From assembly GCA_947446155.1 (NCBI GenBank), contig CANFFZ010000007.1:1-32674 (forward strand): a stretch of DNA of 32,674 bases, written 5' to 3'. Position 1 is the first letter of the stretch; each line of letters begins with the position of its first letter. The notes beneath the pieces are model-generated. The model did no database searches. It was not told the DNA's origin and saw only the letters and a program-made list of their open reading frames with translations. The stretch comes from Chloroflexota bacterium. Its GTDB lineage: Bacteria; Chloroflexota; Dehalococcoidia; UBA2979. A program made the translations under genes and the position numbers. Shown here piece after piece: positions 23,789 through 31,867 of the stretch.

Positions 23789-24584
23789 CGGCTTCCGCTT
23801 CTACTACGAGACCCACGGTCCACAACCGTCCGAGGCGTCCCGCACGCCGATCCTGTTCGCGCACGGCGCCGGCGGCAATGCGATGTCGTGGTGGCAGCAG
23901 GTGCCCGCGTTTGCGGATGCGTACCCCATCATCACGTTCGACCATCGCGCCTTCGGGCGTTCGCGTGACCTCGATGACGGCCCGGGGCGGATCGCGTTCG
24001 GGCCGGACATCCGAGCGCTGCTGGATCATCTGGAGATCCCGCGTGTGCATTTTGTGGCGCATTCGATGGGCGGGCGCAGCGCCTTCGGGCTGCTGGCGCG
24101 CGAGCCTGAGCGGTTTGTCTCTCTCGTGTTCTCGGGCACGAACGCGGGGTGCGTGGATGACCGCTACCGCGCACTGAAGGCGCAGTACGAGACGGACGGC
24201 ACGCTGGAGGGCTCGCTGCTGCGTCGCGCGCTGAAGGACGGCTTCGCGGCGGAGGATCCGGCGATGGCGTACCTCTACGCTCGCGTACGCGCGCTTAACC
24301 CGAAGCGCGAGCCAGACTTTCTCGCGCCCACCGGTCGGATGGTGAACTACCGCGGCTCGACTGCCTCGAGGCTGATCGAGAGCGGACTGCCGATTCTGTG
24401 GATCGTGGGCGACCGCGACCGCGTGATTCCGCCTGACCTGATCCGAATCTCCCACGACCTGACGCCCGGCTCACAGTTCCACCTGGTCCAGGACGCCGGC
24501 CATTCGACGTACTTCGAGCGCCCCGCCGATTGGAATGGCGCGGTGCGCGCATTCCTCGACCAGGTTGAGGCGGCAAAGACCTAG
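23766..24584 (+). CDS. Alpha/beta hydrolase
   Basis: 272 residues from GTG 23766, inside the end of the TPR-like gene. Alpha/beta hydrolase fold with oxyanion motif HGAGGN, nucleophile elbow AHSMGG (Ser100), acid GDRDRVIP and base His in DAGHSTYFE. The strand-turn ITFDHRAFGRS is typical of the haloperoxidase/esterase branch. It is a cytoplasmic hydrolase of unknown substrate. Confidence 0.9.
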   Translation: MPHLDLADGFRFYYETHGPQPSEASRTPILFAHGAGGNAMSWWQQVPAFADAYPIITFDHRAFGRSRDLDDGPGRIAFGPDIRALLDHLEIPRVHFVAHSMGGRSAFGLLAREPERFVSLVFSGTNAGCVDDRYRALKAQYETDGTLEGSLLRRALKDGFAAEDPAMAYLYARVRALNPKREPDFLAPTGRMVNYRGSTASRLIESGLPILWIVGDRDRVIPPDLIRISHDLTPGSQFHLVQDAGHSTYFERPADWNGAVRAFLDQVEAAKT

Positions 24585-24726
24585 GACGGGAAATATCGCA
24601 CGAGGAGCGCCGAACGCCTCCGGCCTTCCGACGTTGTATCTGCCAGTGGGTGGCGGCCCGAAGGGATCGGGCAAATGAGTCTACAGGCAGCTTGGCAGAA
24701 GGGCGCGACACGCGCGCATCCAGACG

Positions 24727-26085
24727 TTGGGGCTGTTCGCAGCCCTCGGCATGATCGGCGGCGCATTCGTCGTCCCGGTCATGGCGCAGCAGGCAACCAA
24801 CCAGGTGCCCGTCGCTCAACCAGACACGGTGAGCACGGCAGAGGAGACGGCGATCACGGTCGCTGTCCTCGCGAACGACACGGATCCTGACGGGAATGCG
24901 CTCACAGTCACAGGGTTTGTGAGCCCCACCCACGGGACCGCCGTAATCAACGGCGCCGCCACGGTGACGTATACCCCGGCAGCGAACTACGTCGGCGTCG
25001 ACACGTTTGCCGACACCGTCAGTGACGGGCAGGGCGGCACTGCCGTGGGCACCGTGATCATCACGGTGACCGCAGCGAACGATGTACCAGTTGCGGTCGG
25101 CGACACCGTTACCGCGAGCGCGGGTGCGACCAGCATCGCAGTGCTGACAAACGACACGGACCCTGACGGCGACACGCTGACGATCACTGCGGTGACTCAG
25201 GGTGCACACGGGACCGTGGGCTCCTCGGCAGGTGGCGTGGTCACGTACACACCGACCGTTGGCTACAGCGGCCAGGACGTTTTCACGTACACCGTGAGCG
25301 ATGGCCATGGCGGCACGGCGACTGGGACGGTCACGGTGACTGTTTCGGCAGTCGCAGTGAACCGCGCGCCCGTTGCAGTCGGCGACACGGTGAGTGCGCA
25401 GCAGGACATGAGCAAGGTGATCGCGGTCCTCGCGAACGACACTGACCCGGACGGCGACACGCTCGCTGTCGCTACCGCGACTCCGGCCGCGCCCGGCACG
25501 GTTGCGGTGAACGCCAATGGCACGGTGACGTACACGCCGGTGGCGGGGTACGTCGGGCAGGACATCTTTACCTACACGGCTCGTGACGCTGGTGGCGTGA
25601 CAGCCGTCGGTACAGTCACAGTGACGGTCACGGCGACGGTCGTCGTCCCGCCGCCGGCGCCGAACGGGGACAAGGACCTCTGCAAGGACTACCTCTGGAA
25701 GTTGCTCGGGTTCAAGAACCAGGGCCAGTGCATCGCGGCCGCCAACCAGGTGAGCCACGAGGGTGATGGCGACGAATTCAACATCGCGCTGGTGCTGGCA
25801 CTGCTCTCTGACCGTCAGCTCACGGGCGGGAACGTCCGGAACATCCTGAACGGTCAGGTGACGGTCCTCATGATGAAGCCAATCGTCGTGATTCAGCCGG
25901 TGATCGTGCAGCAGGTCGTGACGGTGAGGCCGCCGGTCATCGCGAACGGTGGCAACAACAACCAGGCTGTCATCTCTTACCTCGAGAAGTCTCGGGCTGA
26001 CGAGAAGGTCAACGCAATGCTGCAGGCGAAGGCCGAAGCGAAGGCGAAGGCTGAGGCACAGCAGCGGTCCAGCAAGAAGCACTAG
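24727..26085 (+). CDS. Exported protein with three cadherin-like (Big_9/VCBS type) repeats
   Basis: 452 residues from TTG 24727. The signal peptide is a hydrophobic run ending VMAQQ. Three repeats of about 90 residues follow (28-117, 120-208, 214-303). Each has 'PVAxxDTVxx', 'AVLANDTDPDGDxL', 'YTPxxxYxGxDxFxYTVSDGxGGTAxGTVxVTV'. The DxDPDG segments probably bind Ca2+. A Cys-bounded motif follows, CKDYLWKLLGFKNQGQC, a short motif common in exported proteins. A Val/Ile-rich stretch and a Lys/Ala-rich coiled tail end it. The N-terminus lacks the usual positive region. ATG 24675 is out of frame, while the in-frame upstream reading RRARHARIQ looks like a lost signal-peptide start (see findings). 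Confidence 0.82.
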   Translation: MGLFAALGMIGGAFVVPVMAQQATNQVPVAQPDTVSTAEETAITVAVLANDTDPDGNALTVTGFVSPTHGTAVINGAATVTYTPAANYVGVDTFADTVSDGQGGTAVGTVIITVTAANDVPVAVGDTVTASAGATSIAVLTNDTDPDGDTLTITAVTQGAHGTVGSSAGGVVTYTPTVGYSGQDVFTYTVSDGHGGTATGTVTVTVSAVAVNRAPVAVGDTVSAQQDMSKVIAVLANDTDPDGDTLAVATATPAAPGTVAVNANGTVTYTPVAGYVGQDIFTYTARDAGGVTAVGTVTVTVTATVVVPPPAPNGDKDLCKDYLWKLLGFKNQGQCIAAANQVSHEGDGDEFNIALVLALLSDRQLTGGNVRNILNGQVTVLMMKPIVVIQPVIVQQVVTVRPPVIANGGNNNQAVISYLEKSRADEKVNAMLQAKAEAKAKAEAQQRSSKKH

Positions 26086-26114
26086 CCGCTCGCGCTAGAG
26101 CATGACGGGGGTCA

Positions 26115-26151
26115 CTGCCCTCGGTCGCCCTCACCGGTGACCGGGGGGCAG
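26115..26151. terminator. Large hairpin terminator between convergent genes
   Basis: CTGCCC-T-CGGTC pairs with GACCG-GG-GGGCAG around a loop of about 12 nt. CATTTCGTT follows on the plus strand. Confidence 0.6.
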
Positions 26152-26175
26152 CATTTCGTTCGCGGTCGTCGAGGC

Positions 26176-27039
26176 CTACCGCGGCCCGAAGCGCGCGACG
26201 AAGTCACGCACCAGGGCGACCATGTTGGTGGTCTCCGCCGAGGCGCGTCCACCGAAGCCGTGCGGCTGATCCGGGAAGTGCGCATATTCGATGTGCCCCG
26301 CGCGCGACTGCCAGGCGCGCAGCAGGTCGAAGGTCATCTCGATGGGCACATTCGAGTCCTCGCCCGGCTGGACGACGAGCGCCGGCGGTAGCTGGGTCGC
26401 CTCGCCAGCCACCACCACCCGAGGCACGCTGGCGGTTCGCATCATCGCCTCGTCCCCGAAGTAGGAGGTACCGCCCTCCGCGAGGCGGGTCAGGCCGGCG
26501 CGCTTCGCGTAGCGGTAGCGGTAGTGCGGGTCGGACACCGGCCACAGCCCCACGACGTACGCGACCGAGGGGTCGACGTCCGCTCGTACCCGCGCCTGGC
26601 CATCGACGTCGACGATCGGGGGGAGCGGGGACTCCTCGGATCCGGCCGGGTGGGTGGCCGCGAGGAGCGCGATGTGACCGCCCGAGGATGAGCCGATCAG
26701 CCCCAGCGACTGCGGCGACCCTCCCCAGCCTTCGGCGTGCAGGCGCGCATAGCGCACCCCGTTGAGCGCGTCCGTGGTGCCCGAAGGGTGCCGGGACACT
26801 CGCCCATCGCGGAAGTCGATCGAGGCGACCACGCATCCCGCCTCGGCGAGCGCGTGCCCGTAGACGTCCGCCTGCGTGCGGTCACCCGATGACCACGCGC
26901 CGCCGTGGATGTTCACGAGGACGGGGGCACCCTCGATGGCTGAGGGGCGGTAGACGCGTGCCAGCAGGGTCTTGCCGTCGGGGCATGACCACGGCACGTC
27001 CTCCTGGATGACCTTGAAGCGCTGGGACGAGGTCGGCAT
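26176..27039 (-). CDS. Alpha/beta hydrolase, BD-FAE/esterase-lipase type
   Basis: 287 residues. It has the hormone-sensitive-lipase-like layout: HGGAW oxyanion motif (45-49), nucleophile GSSSGG (Ser118), acid Asp in PGEDSNVP and His in DQPHGFGG. No signal peptide, so probably cytoplasmic. The family covers carboxylesterases and kynurenine-formamidase-like enzymes. The substrate is unknown. GGAG stands 8-9 nt before ATG 27039. Confidence 0.9.
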   Translation of the reverse strand: MPTSSQRFKVIQEDVPWSCPDGKTLLARVYRPSAIEGAPVLVNIHGGAWSSGDRTQADVYGHALAEAGCVVASIDFRDGRVSRHPSGTTDALNGVRYARLHAEGWGGSPQSLGLIGSSSGGHIALLAATHPAGSEESPLPPIVDVDGQARVRADVDPSVAYVVGLWPVSDPHYRYRYAKRAGLTRLAEGGTSYFGDEAMMRTASVPRVVVAGEATQLPPALVVQPGEDSNVPIEMTFDLLRAWQSRAGHIEYAHFPDQPHGFGGRASAETTNMVALVRDFVARFGPR

Positions 27040-27084
27040 GGGTCAGGCTCCTCGTGGGGCGCGTGGGCGGCACGCGGCGGCATA

Positions 27085-27110
27085 GCAACCCCGGAACACT
27101 CTGGGGCTGC
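27085..27110 (-). terminator. Hairpin after the phhB gene
   Basis: GCAGCCCC and GGGGTTGC pair (one G-U) around a 10-nt loop, 5 nt after the phhB stop on the minus strand. It is not followed by a U-tract. Confidence 0.4.
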
Positions 27111-27114
27111 CCAC

Positions 27115-27411
27115 TCAGGCGGGAACGCGCGCGCTGATCTCGGTAGCGAGGGCGGTGTCCATCGCGGTGATGCCGCCGGCATCGTGGGTCGAGAGCGCGA
27201 TGGTCACCTTGTTGTAGACGTTCGTCAGTTCCGGGTGGTGGTCGGCGCGCTCGGCGAGGGCACCCACCTGCGCGATGAATCCGAGGGCGGCCACGAAGTC
27301 CTTGAACTCGAAATCGCGTCGGATCCGCTCACCGTCCCGTCGCCAGCCCGGGAGGCTCGCGAGGGCGGCCCCGATCTCGGTGTCAGTCAGGCGGTCTCGC
27401 TTTGTTGCCAT
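27115..27411 (-). CDS. phhB: Pterin-4a-carbinolamine dehydratase
   Basis: 98 residues, full length for the family. It dehydrates 4a-hydroxytetrahydrobiopterin and related pterins. The catalytic residues are in place: His58 and His59 in RADHHPELTNVYNKV, and His76 in LSTHDAGGIT. The N-terminal WRRDGERIRRDFEFKDF is also typical. AGGAG precedes ATG 27411 by about 6 nt. No aromatic amino acid hydroxylase is in view, so it may serve general pterin (for example molybdopterin or folate) salvage. Confidence 0.95.
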   Translation of the reverse strand: MATKRDRLTDTEIGAALASLPGWRRDGERIRRDFEFKDFVAALGFIAQVGALAERADHHPELTNVYNKVTIALSTHDAGGITAMDTALATEISARVPA

Positions 27412-27464
27412 CGAGGGCTCCTGTCGTGCAGATCGAGGTTAGCGCGCGCCGCTGGGGATGACGC

Positions 27465-27493
27465 TTGCCTCGGCGGGCGGGGGGCGGGACAAT
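27465..27493 (+). promoter_or_regulatory. Promoter of the aminotransferase gene
   Basis: TTGCCT (27465-27470), a 17-nt spacer, then GACAAT (27488-27493). It is the best -35/-10 pair in the window. The leader is about 50 nt with GGAGGG at 27539-27544. Confidence 0.5.
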
Positions 27494-27552
27494 GAGCTGC
27501 CCCGACCGGGGGGCCGGCGGCGGGGCCGGCATCCTGACGGAGGGCGCGCCCC

Positions 27553-28899
27553 ATGTCCTCGATCCTCGAAACCTACGAGGCCATGCATCGCGGCTCGCGC
27601 TTCCTCGCGGCGCAGGCAGCCGAAACCTTCCCCTCCGGTGTGACGCACGACGCACGCGCCTTCCAGCCGTTCCCGATCTACGTGCAACGCGCCGCCGGTG
27701 CCCGCAAGTGGGATGTCGATGGCAATGAATACGTTGACTATATCGGCGGACACGGGGCGCTACTGCTCGGGCACAACCGGCCCGAGGTGATCGCCGCGAT
27801 CCACGAAGCCCTCGAGCGTGGCACCCATTTCGGCTCCTCGCACGACCTCGAGATCGCGTGGGGCCGGCAGGTAATCGACATGGTGCCGAGCGCCGAGCGC
27901 GTGCGGTTTACGGCGAGCGGCACCGAGGCGACGATGATGGCGCTGCGCCTGGCGCGCGCCTTCACGGGCCGCGAGCGCGTCGTGAAACTCGAAGAGCACT
28001 TCCACGGCTGGAACGACCTCGTGGTCGGCCGCCTCGTCGGCGAGGACCAGCATCCGCACTCGGTCGGTGTCCCAGAGGGGTTCTATGACGCGTTGACCAT
28101 CGTGCCCTCCGGCGACGTGCGCGCGCTCGAAGAGGCGCTGCGCGGGCGCGATGTCGCGGCGGTCATCCTCGAACCGACCGGTGCGCACTGGGGCACGCAC
28201 CTGCTGTCGCCCTCGTACCTGTGGGAGGCGCGCCGCCTGACGCAGGAGACCGGCACGCTCTTCATCATGGACGAGGTGATCACGGGCTTCCGCATGGCGC
28301 CGGGCGGCGCTCAGGAGCGCTACGGCATCCTGCCGGACCTCACCTCAATCGCGAAGATCGTCTCGGGTGGCCTCCCCGGGGGCGCGGTCGTCGGGCGCGC
28401 GGACATCCTCGAGTACCTCGAACTGCGCGACGGTGACGGCGACTGGAACGGGAAGCAGCGGATTTCGCATCAGGGGACGTTCAACGCGAACCCGGTGTGC
28501 GCCGCCGCCGGCCTCGCGGCACTCCGCCTGATCGCCGCTGGCGGCGAGTGCGAGCGCGCCGATGTGACCGCGGAGCAACTGATCCGCGGGCTGAACGATC
28601 TCTTCCGTCGGCTGTCCGTCCCCGGTTCTGCCTGGACGGTTTCGTCGATGTGGCACGTGAACCTCGGCGCCCCCGCGCCGTTTCCGACGGATGTCGAGTG
28701 GGACGCCGCCGAGGAACCACGAGGCATCGAGGCGGCACTCGTGCGGCCGCTGCGGCAGGCGCTGTTCAACCACGGCGTGGACCTCATGGGGAACGGCGGG
28801 ATGGTCTCCAGCGCCCACGGCGAGCGCGAGGTGGAGGACACCGTCCGAGGCTTCGAAGCGGCGGTCGCCGACCTCCGCGCCGAGGGGCTGCTGGACTAG
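27553..28899 (+). CDS. Class III PLP aminotransferase, glutamate-1-semialdehyde-aminomutase-like
   Basis: 448 residues. PLP enzyme of the HemL-like group of class III aminotransferases. Visible: KWDVDGNEYVDYIGGHGALLLGHNRP, ASGTEATMMALRLARAFTGR, EHFHGWND, MDEVITGFR (Asp240) and SIAKIVSGGLPGGAVVG with the PLP lysine Lys268, then HQGTFNANPVCAAAG. It is slightly longer than HemL (about 430). No other haem genes are near, and SIAKIVSGG differs from the HemL 'KIIGGGLP' form, so it may act on another amino-group substrate. ATG 27553 has GGAGGG 8 nt upstream. Confidence 0.88.
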   Translation: MSSILETYEAMHRGSRFLAAQAAETFPSGVTHDARAFQPFPIYVQRAAGARKWDVDGNEYVDYIGGHGALLLGHNRPEVIAAIHEALERGTHFGSSHDLEIAWGRQVIDMVPSAERVRFTASGTEATMMALRLARAFTGRERVVKLEEHFHGWNDLVVGRLVGEDQHPHSVGVPEGFYDALTIVPSGDVRALEEALRGRDVAAVILEPTGAHWGTHLLSPSYLWEARRLTQETGTLFIMDEVITGFRMAPGGAQERYGILPDLTSIAKIVSGGLPGGAVVGRADILEYLELRDGDGDWNGKQRISHQGTFNANPVCAAAGLAALRLIAAGGECERADVTAEQLIRGLNDLFRRLSVPGSAWTVSSMWHVNLGAPAPFPTDVEWDAAEEPRGIEAALVRPLRQALFNHGVDLMGNGGMVSSAHGEREVEDTVRGFEAAVADLRAEGLLD

Positions 28900-28975
28900 T
28901 CACGCCCTCGCTCGGGTCCCCGGCCATCACATCCGACATGGCATGAACACCTTCGTAGATTCAGCCGCCCCCATT

Positions 28976-28995
28976 TGTGGATGGCGTGTGGATAA
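28976..28995 (-). promoter_or_regulatory. Two DnaA-box-like 9-mers, 11 bp apart
   Basis: TGTGGATAA (28987-28995) is the exact complement of the DnaA consensus TTATCCACA. TGTGGATGG (28976-28984) differs at two positions. Both lie 50-70 nt before the gene at 29048. They could control that gene or be chance. Confidence 0.35.
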
Positions 28996-29034
28996 GTCGA
29001 GGTCGTTCTGACCTCCCATCTTGGATTCGGCTGA

Positions 29035-29040
29035 CATACT
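29035..29040 (+). promoter_or_regulatory. -10 box of leaderless promoter, double-psi-barrel gene
   Basis: CATACT, 7 nt before GTG 29048. The spacing fits the other leaderless genes and argues against the in-frame TTG at 29021. Confidence 0.45.
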
Positions 29041-29047
29041 CGTCAGC

Positions 29048-29710
29048 GTGCGGGGCAAGATTCGAACGTCACTCGGCGACGCGCTACGGCGTGTGTTGGT
29101 GCGAGCAGCGGCTGCTGCAGGCACTGGCCTGGCGGTCGCTGTGACCGTTGGTGTCGGCGCGTTCGTCCTCGGCGTCCGCCCACCCGAGGCGATCGGAGGC
29201 GCGACGAGTGCTGCCGCCTCGATGTTGCCCAGTGCCCCGGCGGAACTGCGCTCGTTCTTCGTGCGAACCGAACGCACGGAGCCCACACCGACCGTTGTCA
29301 TCCCTGCGAACGCCCAGGCGTTCGAGGCCTCGCGCGTGGAGCCCACCGCGACGGCGGTGGCAAGCGTCCCCGCTCCACTGTTGCGGGCCGGCGACCGGAT
29401 CGGCGCCACGGTGTCGTTCTACTACTGCCAGCAGGGCGTGAACCCTCGGGTGACGGGCGACGGCGGCGGCTTCTGCGGCCACATGCGCGACGGCTCGATC
29501 GTGCGTCCCGGCGCGGCCGCCTGCGATGTCTCATACCTCGGCCAGCGCTTCCGCATCGAAGGTGACCCGGAGCAGCGGGAGTATGTCTGCAACGACACCG
29601 GTAACATGGTGCATGGCCTCCATCGCGACATCTGGTTCAACGTCGCGGACGACGGCGCCGACTGGCTGCTGAAGGTCGGCCGCTCTGCAGTCATCGAGGT
29701 CCTTCCATAG
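29048..29710 (+). CDS. Membrane-anchored 3D/RlpA-like double-psi-barrel protein
   Basis: 220 residues from GTG 29048. A basic N-terminus and one membrane helix (about 18-40) precede a Thr/Ala/Pro linker. Residues about 118-220 form a small beta-barrel. CDVSYLGQRFRIEGD, YVCNDTGNMVHGLHRDIWF and a closing VGRSAVIEVLP strand match the '3D' domain pattern (lone Asp residues in 'DTG...D.wf') of the double-psi-barrel group that includes RlpA and bacterial lytic enzymes. Several Cys (in YYCQQG, FCGHM, CDVSY, YVCND) suggest disulfides. It probably acts outside the membrane on cell wall. Catalysis is unproven. Confidence 0.75.
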   Translation: MRGKIRTSLGDALRRVLVRAAAAAGTGLAVAVTVGVGAFVLGVRPPEAIGGATSAAASMLPSAPAELRSFFVRTERTEPTPTVVIPANAQAFEASRVEPTATAVASVPAPLLRAGDRIGATVSFYYCQQGVNPRVTGDGGGFCGHMRDGSIVRPGAAACDVSYLGQRFRIEGDPEQREYVCNDTGNMVHGLHRDIWFNVADDGADWLLKVGRSAVIEVLP

Positions 29711-29817
29711 CCCTCGTGGGTTCGCCAGACTCCAACCGCGCCAATCGCCGAATCTGACACTCCGCTGGCAAACGCACGTCCGAACCTGCGTCGATCTGGG
29801 TTTTAACTGCGAGGGGC

Positions 29818-29846
29818 TTGCGCAGCGGGCTCGACCGGGGCATCAT
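29818..29846 (+). promoter_or_regulatory. Promoter of the XRE regulator gene
   Basis: TTGCGC (29818-29823), 17-nt spacer, CATCAT (29841-29846). The operator dyad overlaps the -10 box. Confidence 0.45.
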
Positions 29847-29868
29847 TTGTGCACGACGGCACAAATGA
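29843..29868 (+). promoter_or_regulatory. Operator dyad of the XRE regulator
   Basis: A perfect 10-bp inverted repeat TCATTTGTGC / GCACAAATGA with a 6-nt centre. It lies 68 nt before the start codon and over the predicted -10 and start of transcription. The size and placement are typical of an autoregulatory XRE site. Confidence 0.75.
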
Positions 29869-29935
29869 CCCCGCCGTTCGTGATATCGGTTTCCAAGGGA
29901 CTCGAGACGGCCCGATGTCCGGAAGGATGACGACG

Positions 29936-30256
29936 ATGGACGACCGCACCCGAGCCACCCTGCGCACCGACGTTGGAGCCAAGATCCGCGAGTGGCGCCT
30001 GCGCCGCGAGTTGTCGCAGGCCGATGTGGCCCGTCGCGCCGGCATCACTCAGGCATCACTCTCGAACTACGAGAACGGGAAGCGTGATATGCCGCTGTCC
30101 ACGCTGATGGGTGTGGTGGCGGCGCTCAATGTGTCGCTTGGCGACCTGTTGGAGTTGCCGGACGTCATCGTCGTGCGCGACTCGCTCCTCGGACGGGCCG
30201 TCGAGCAACTGCGCGACCGCATGCCGACGGGTAACCTCGCGGAGGCCGCGCTCTAA
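29936..30256 (+). CDS. XRE-family transcriptional regulator
   Basis: 106 residues. ATG 29936 is chosen as GGAAGG (29921-29926) is 9 nt upstream; ATG 29927 directly abuts that site. Helix-turn-helix of the Cro/CI (XRE) type at about residues 15-70: IREWRLRRELSQADVARRAG, ITQASLSNYENGKR and LSTLMGVVAALNVSLGDLLEL. The C-terminal 30 residues are short, with no sensor domain. It likely binds the dyad at 29843-29868 and represses itself. No toxin gene is adjacent, so it is not an obvious antitoxin. Confidence 0.9.
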   Translation: MDDRTRATLRTDVGAKIREWRLRRELSQADVARRAGITQASLSNYENGKRDMPLSTLMGVVAALNVSLGDLLELPDVIVVRDSLLGRAVEQLRDRMPTGNLAEAAL

Positions 30257-30287
30257 CCCCACCCAGACACCTGCCCGTGCGCTGGCG

Positions 30288-30315
30288 GACGCCCCCATAT
30301 CGGGGGCGTCTCTCT
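30288..30315 (+). terminator. Intrinsic terminator of the XRE gene
   Basis: GACGCCCCC (30288-30296) and GGGGGCGTC (30302-30310) form a perfect 9-bp stem with loop ATATC, followed by TCTCT. Confidence 0.75.
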
Positions 30316-30399
30316 GTGTGAGGCGTGGCCTCGACCGCATCGAGGCGACTCGTTACGTCGCGCGCACGATCGGTCGAGGGGAGGGCTCTTGCGGGCGGC

Positions 30400-30405
30400 T
30401 ATACT
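30400..30405 (+). promoter_or_regulatory. -10 box (TATACT) of the AAA+ ATPase operon
   Basis: TATACT lies 32 nt before the TTG start at 30438. GGAGGG (30424-30429) lies in the short leader. Confidence 0.55.
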
Positions 30406-30437
30406 GGCGGTCTGCGGAGCGGCGGAGGGAAACGACT

Positions 30438-31838
30438 TTGGCGAACGAGCGAGCAGCCACACTCGGTGAACTGAAGGCTTCGGGCGTGCGCGTCCTGCCT
30501 GTACGCGAGGAGATGCGAAACAACCTCATCGCTGCCATTCGCAGCGGTACGGATCGCTTCCCCGGTATCGTCGGCTACGAAGAGACGGTGCAGCCGCAAC
30601 TGGAGAACGCGATCCTCAGCGGGCAGGACATCATCCTGCTGGGCGAGCGCGGCCAGGCGAAGTCGCGCATCATCCGCGCGCTCACCTCGCTCCTGGACGA
30701 GTGGACCCCGGTCATCGCGGGCTGCGAGATCCCCGAGAACCCGTTCAACCCGATGACCCCGGCCGCACAGGCGCTGGTCAAGGAGAAGGGCGATCAGACA
30801 CCGATCGCCTGGATGAACCGCTCCGAGCGCTACGGCGAGAAACTCGCCACGCCGGACATCACCATCGCGGACCTCATCGGTGAGATCGACCCGATCAAGG
30901 TGGCCGAGGGCCGTTACCTTTCTGACGAGGGGACGATCCACTACGGCCTGATCCCGCACACCAACCGCGGCATCTTCGCCATCAACGAGTTGCCCGACCT
31001 TCAGGAGCGTATCCAGGTCGGTCTCCTCAACGTGATGGAAGAGCGCGACGTGCAGATCCGCGGCCACAAGGTGCGCCTGCCGCTGGACGTCCTCGTGGTC
31101 GCGACGGCGAACCCGGAGGACTACACCAACCGCGGTCGCATCATCACCCCGTTGAAGGACCGCTACGGCTCCCAGATCCGCACGCACTACCCGCGGAACA
31201 TCGAGCACGAGATCGCGATCATGGAGGCGGAGACCACTGACCTCGTGAACGGTGACTTTGCAGTCGTCGTCCCCGAGTTCATGAAGGAGATCATCGCTGA
31301 GATCTCCCGCCTCGCGCGTCGCTCCCCGGACATCAGCCAGCGCTCCGGCGTGTCAGTCCGTGCCTCGGTCGCGAACTACGAGGCGCTGATTGCGAACGCG
31401 ATGCGCCGCGCGATCCGCCTGGGCGACAACGTGGTGGTGCCGCGCATCTCTGACCTGCCGTTCATCATCCCGGCCCTTCAGGGCAAGGTGGAGTTCGAGA
31501 CGGTCGAAGAAGGCAAGGACGAGCAGATCCTTGATCGCCTGATCCAGGGTGCCGTCGTCTCTGCCTTCAACCGCGCGCTCGGCGACGCCGACTCCGAGTT
31601 AGTGGTGGAGGCGTTCCGCTCCGGCCGCCACGTCGAGGTTGGCGAGGCGATGCGCTCGGCGGAGTACCAGCGCCTGCTCAAGGAGATCGACGGTCTCGCG
31701 CCGCTCGTCGGTGAAGTGACGAGCGACGAGCGGCCCGAGGTACAGGCCTGCGCGATTGAGTTCGTCCTCGAAGGGCTGCACCTGAACAAGCGGCTCAACA
31801 AGGACAAGTCCACGGGGCAGGCGCTCTACCGCGGGTAG
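30438..31838 (+). CDS. MoxR/Mg-chelatase-like AAA+ ATPase
   Basis: 466 residues from TTG 30438, picked since TATACT (30400) and GGAGGG (30424-30429, 8 nt away) point to it. AAA+ ATPase of the MoxR/ChlI clade: Walker A GERGQAKS (69-76), Walker B region GIFAINELPDL with Asn in place of the usual Asp before Glu, sensor-1 VVATANPEDYTNRGR, and arginine-finger region TPLKDRYGSQIRTHYP. The C-terminal part is a helical lid. Such ATPases pair with VWA proteins in chaperone-like complexes that assemble or load cofactors on partner proteins. The next gene, 29 nt on, is probably that partner. Confidence 0.9.
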   Translation: MANERAATLGELKASGVRVLPVREEMRNNLIAAIRSGTDRFPGIVGYEETVQPQLENAILSGQDIILLGERGQAKSRIIRALTSLLDEWTPVIAGCEIPENPFNPMTPAAQALVKEKGDQTPIAWMNRSERYGEKLATPDITIADLIGEIDPIKVAEGRYLSDEGTIHYGLIPHTNRGIFAINELPDLQERIQVGLLNVMEERDVQIRGHKVRLPLDVLVVATANPEDYTNRGRIITPLKDRYGSQIRTHYPRNIEHEIAIMEAETTDLVNGDFAVVVPEFMKEIIAEISRLARRSPDISQRSGVSVRASVANYEALIANAMRRAIRLGDNVVVPRISDLPFIIPALQGKVEFETVEEGKDEQILDRLIQGAVVSAFNRALGDADSELVVEAFRSGRHVEVGEAMRSAEYQRLLKEIDGLAPLVGEVTSDERPEVQACAIEFVLEGLHLNKRLNKDKSTGQALYRG

Positions 31839-31867
31839 CCGCGGCGCGCTGGGAAGCGAGTCGGCAT

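Noticed and set aside
24600..24674. Segment GCCTCCGGCCT ... GTGGGTGGCGG before the cadherin-like gene, resembling parts of a c-di-GMP-I riboswitch
   Set aside because: The diagnostic CAAACC and CAAAGCC blocks and the GNRA loop are missing; the match covers only a short GC-rich piece.
24295..26082. 595-codon minus-strand frame opposite the cadherin-like gene
   Set aside because: Low-complexity His/Arg/Asp shadow of the repeat gene; no start context and it overlaps clear coding on the other strand.
28976..28995. Replication origin at the DnaA-box pair
   Set aside because: Only one exact box, no AT-rich region and no dnaA, dnaN, gyr or parAB genes nearby.
30111..30437. Upstream extension of the AAA+ ATPase frame
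   Set aside because: It crosses the XRE gene, a perfect terminator and the TATACT promoter; the GGAGGG-TTG pair at 30424/30438 is the real start.
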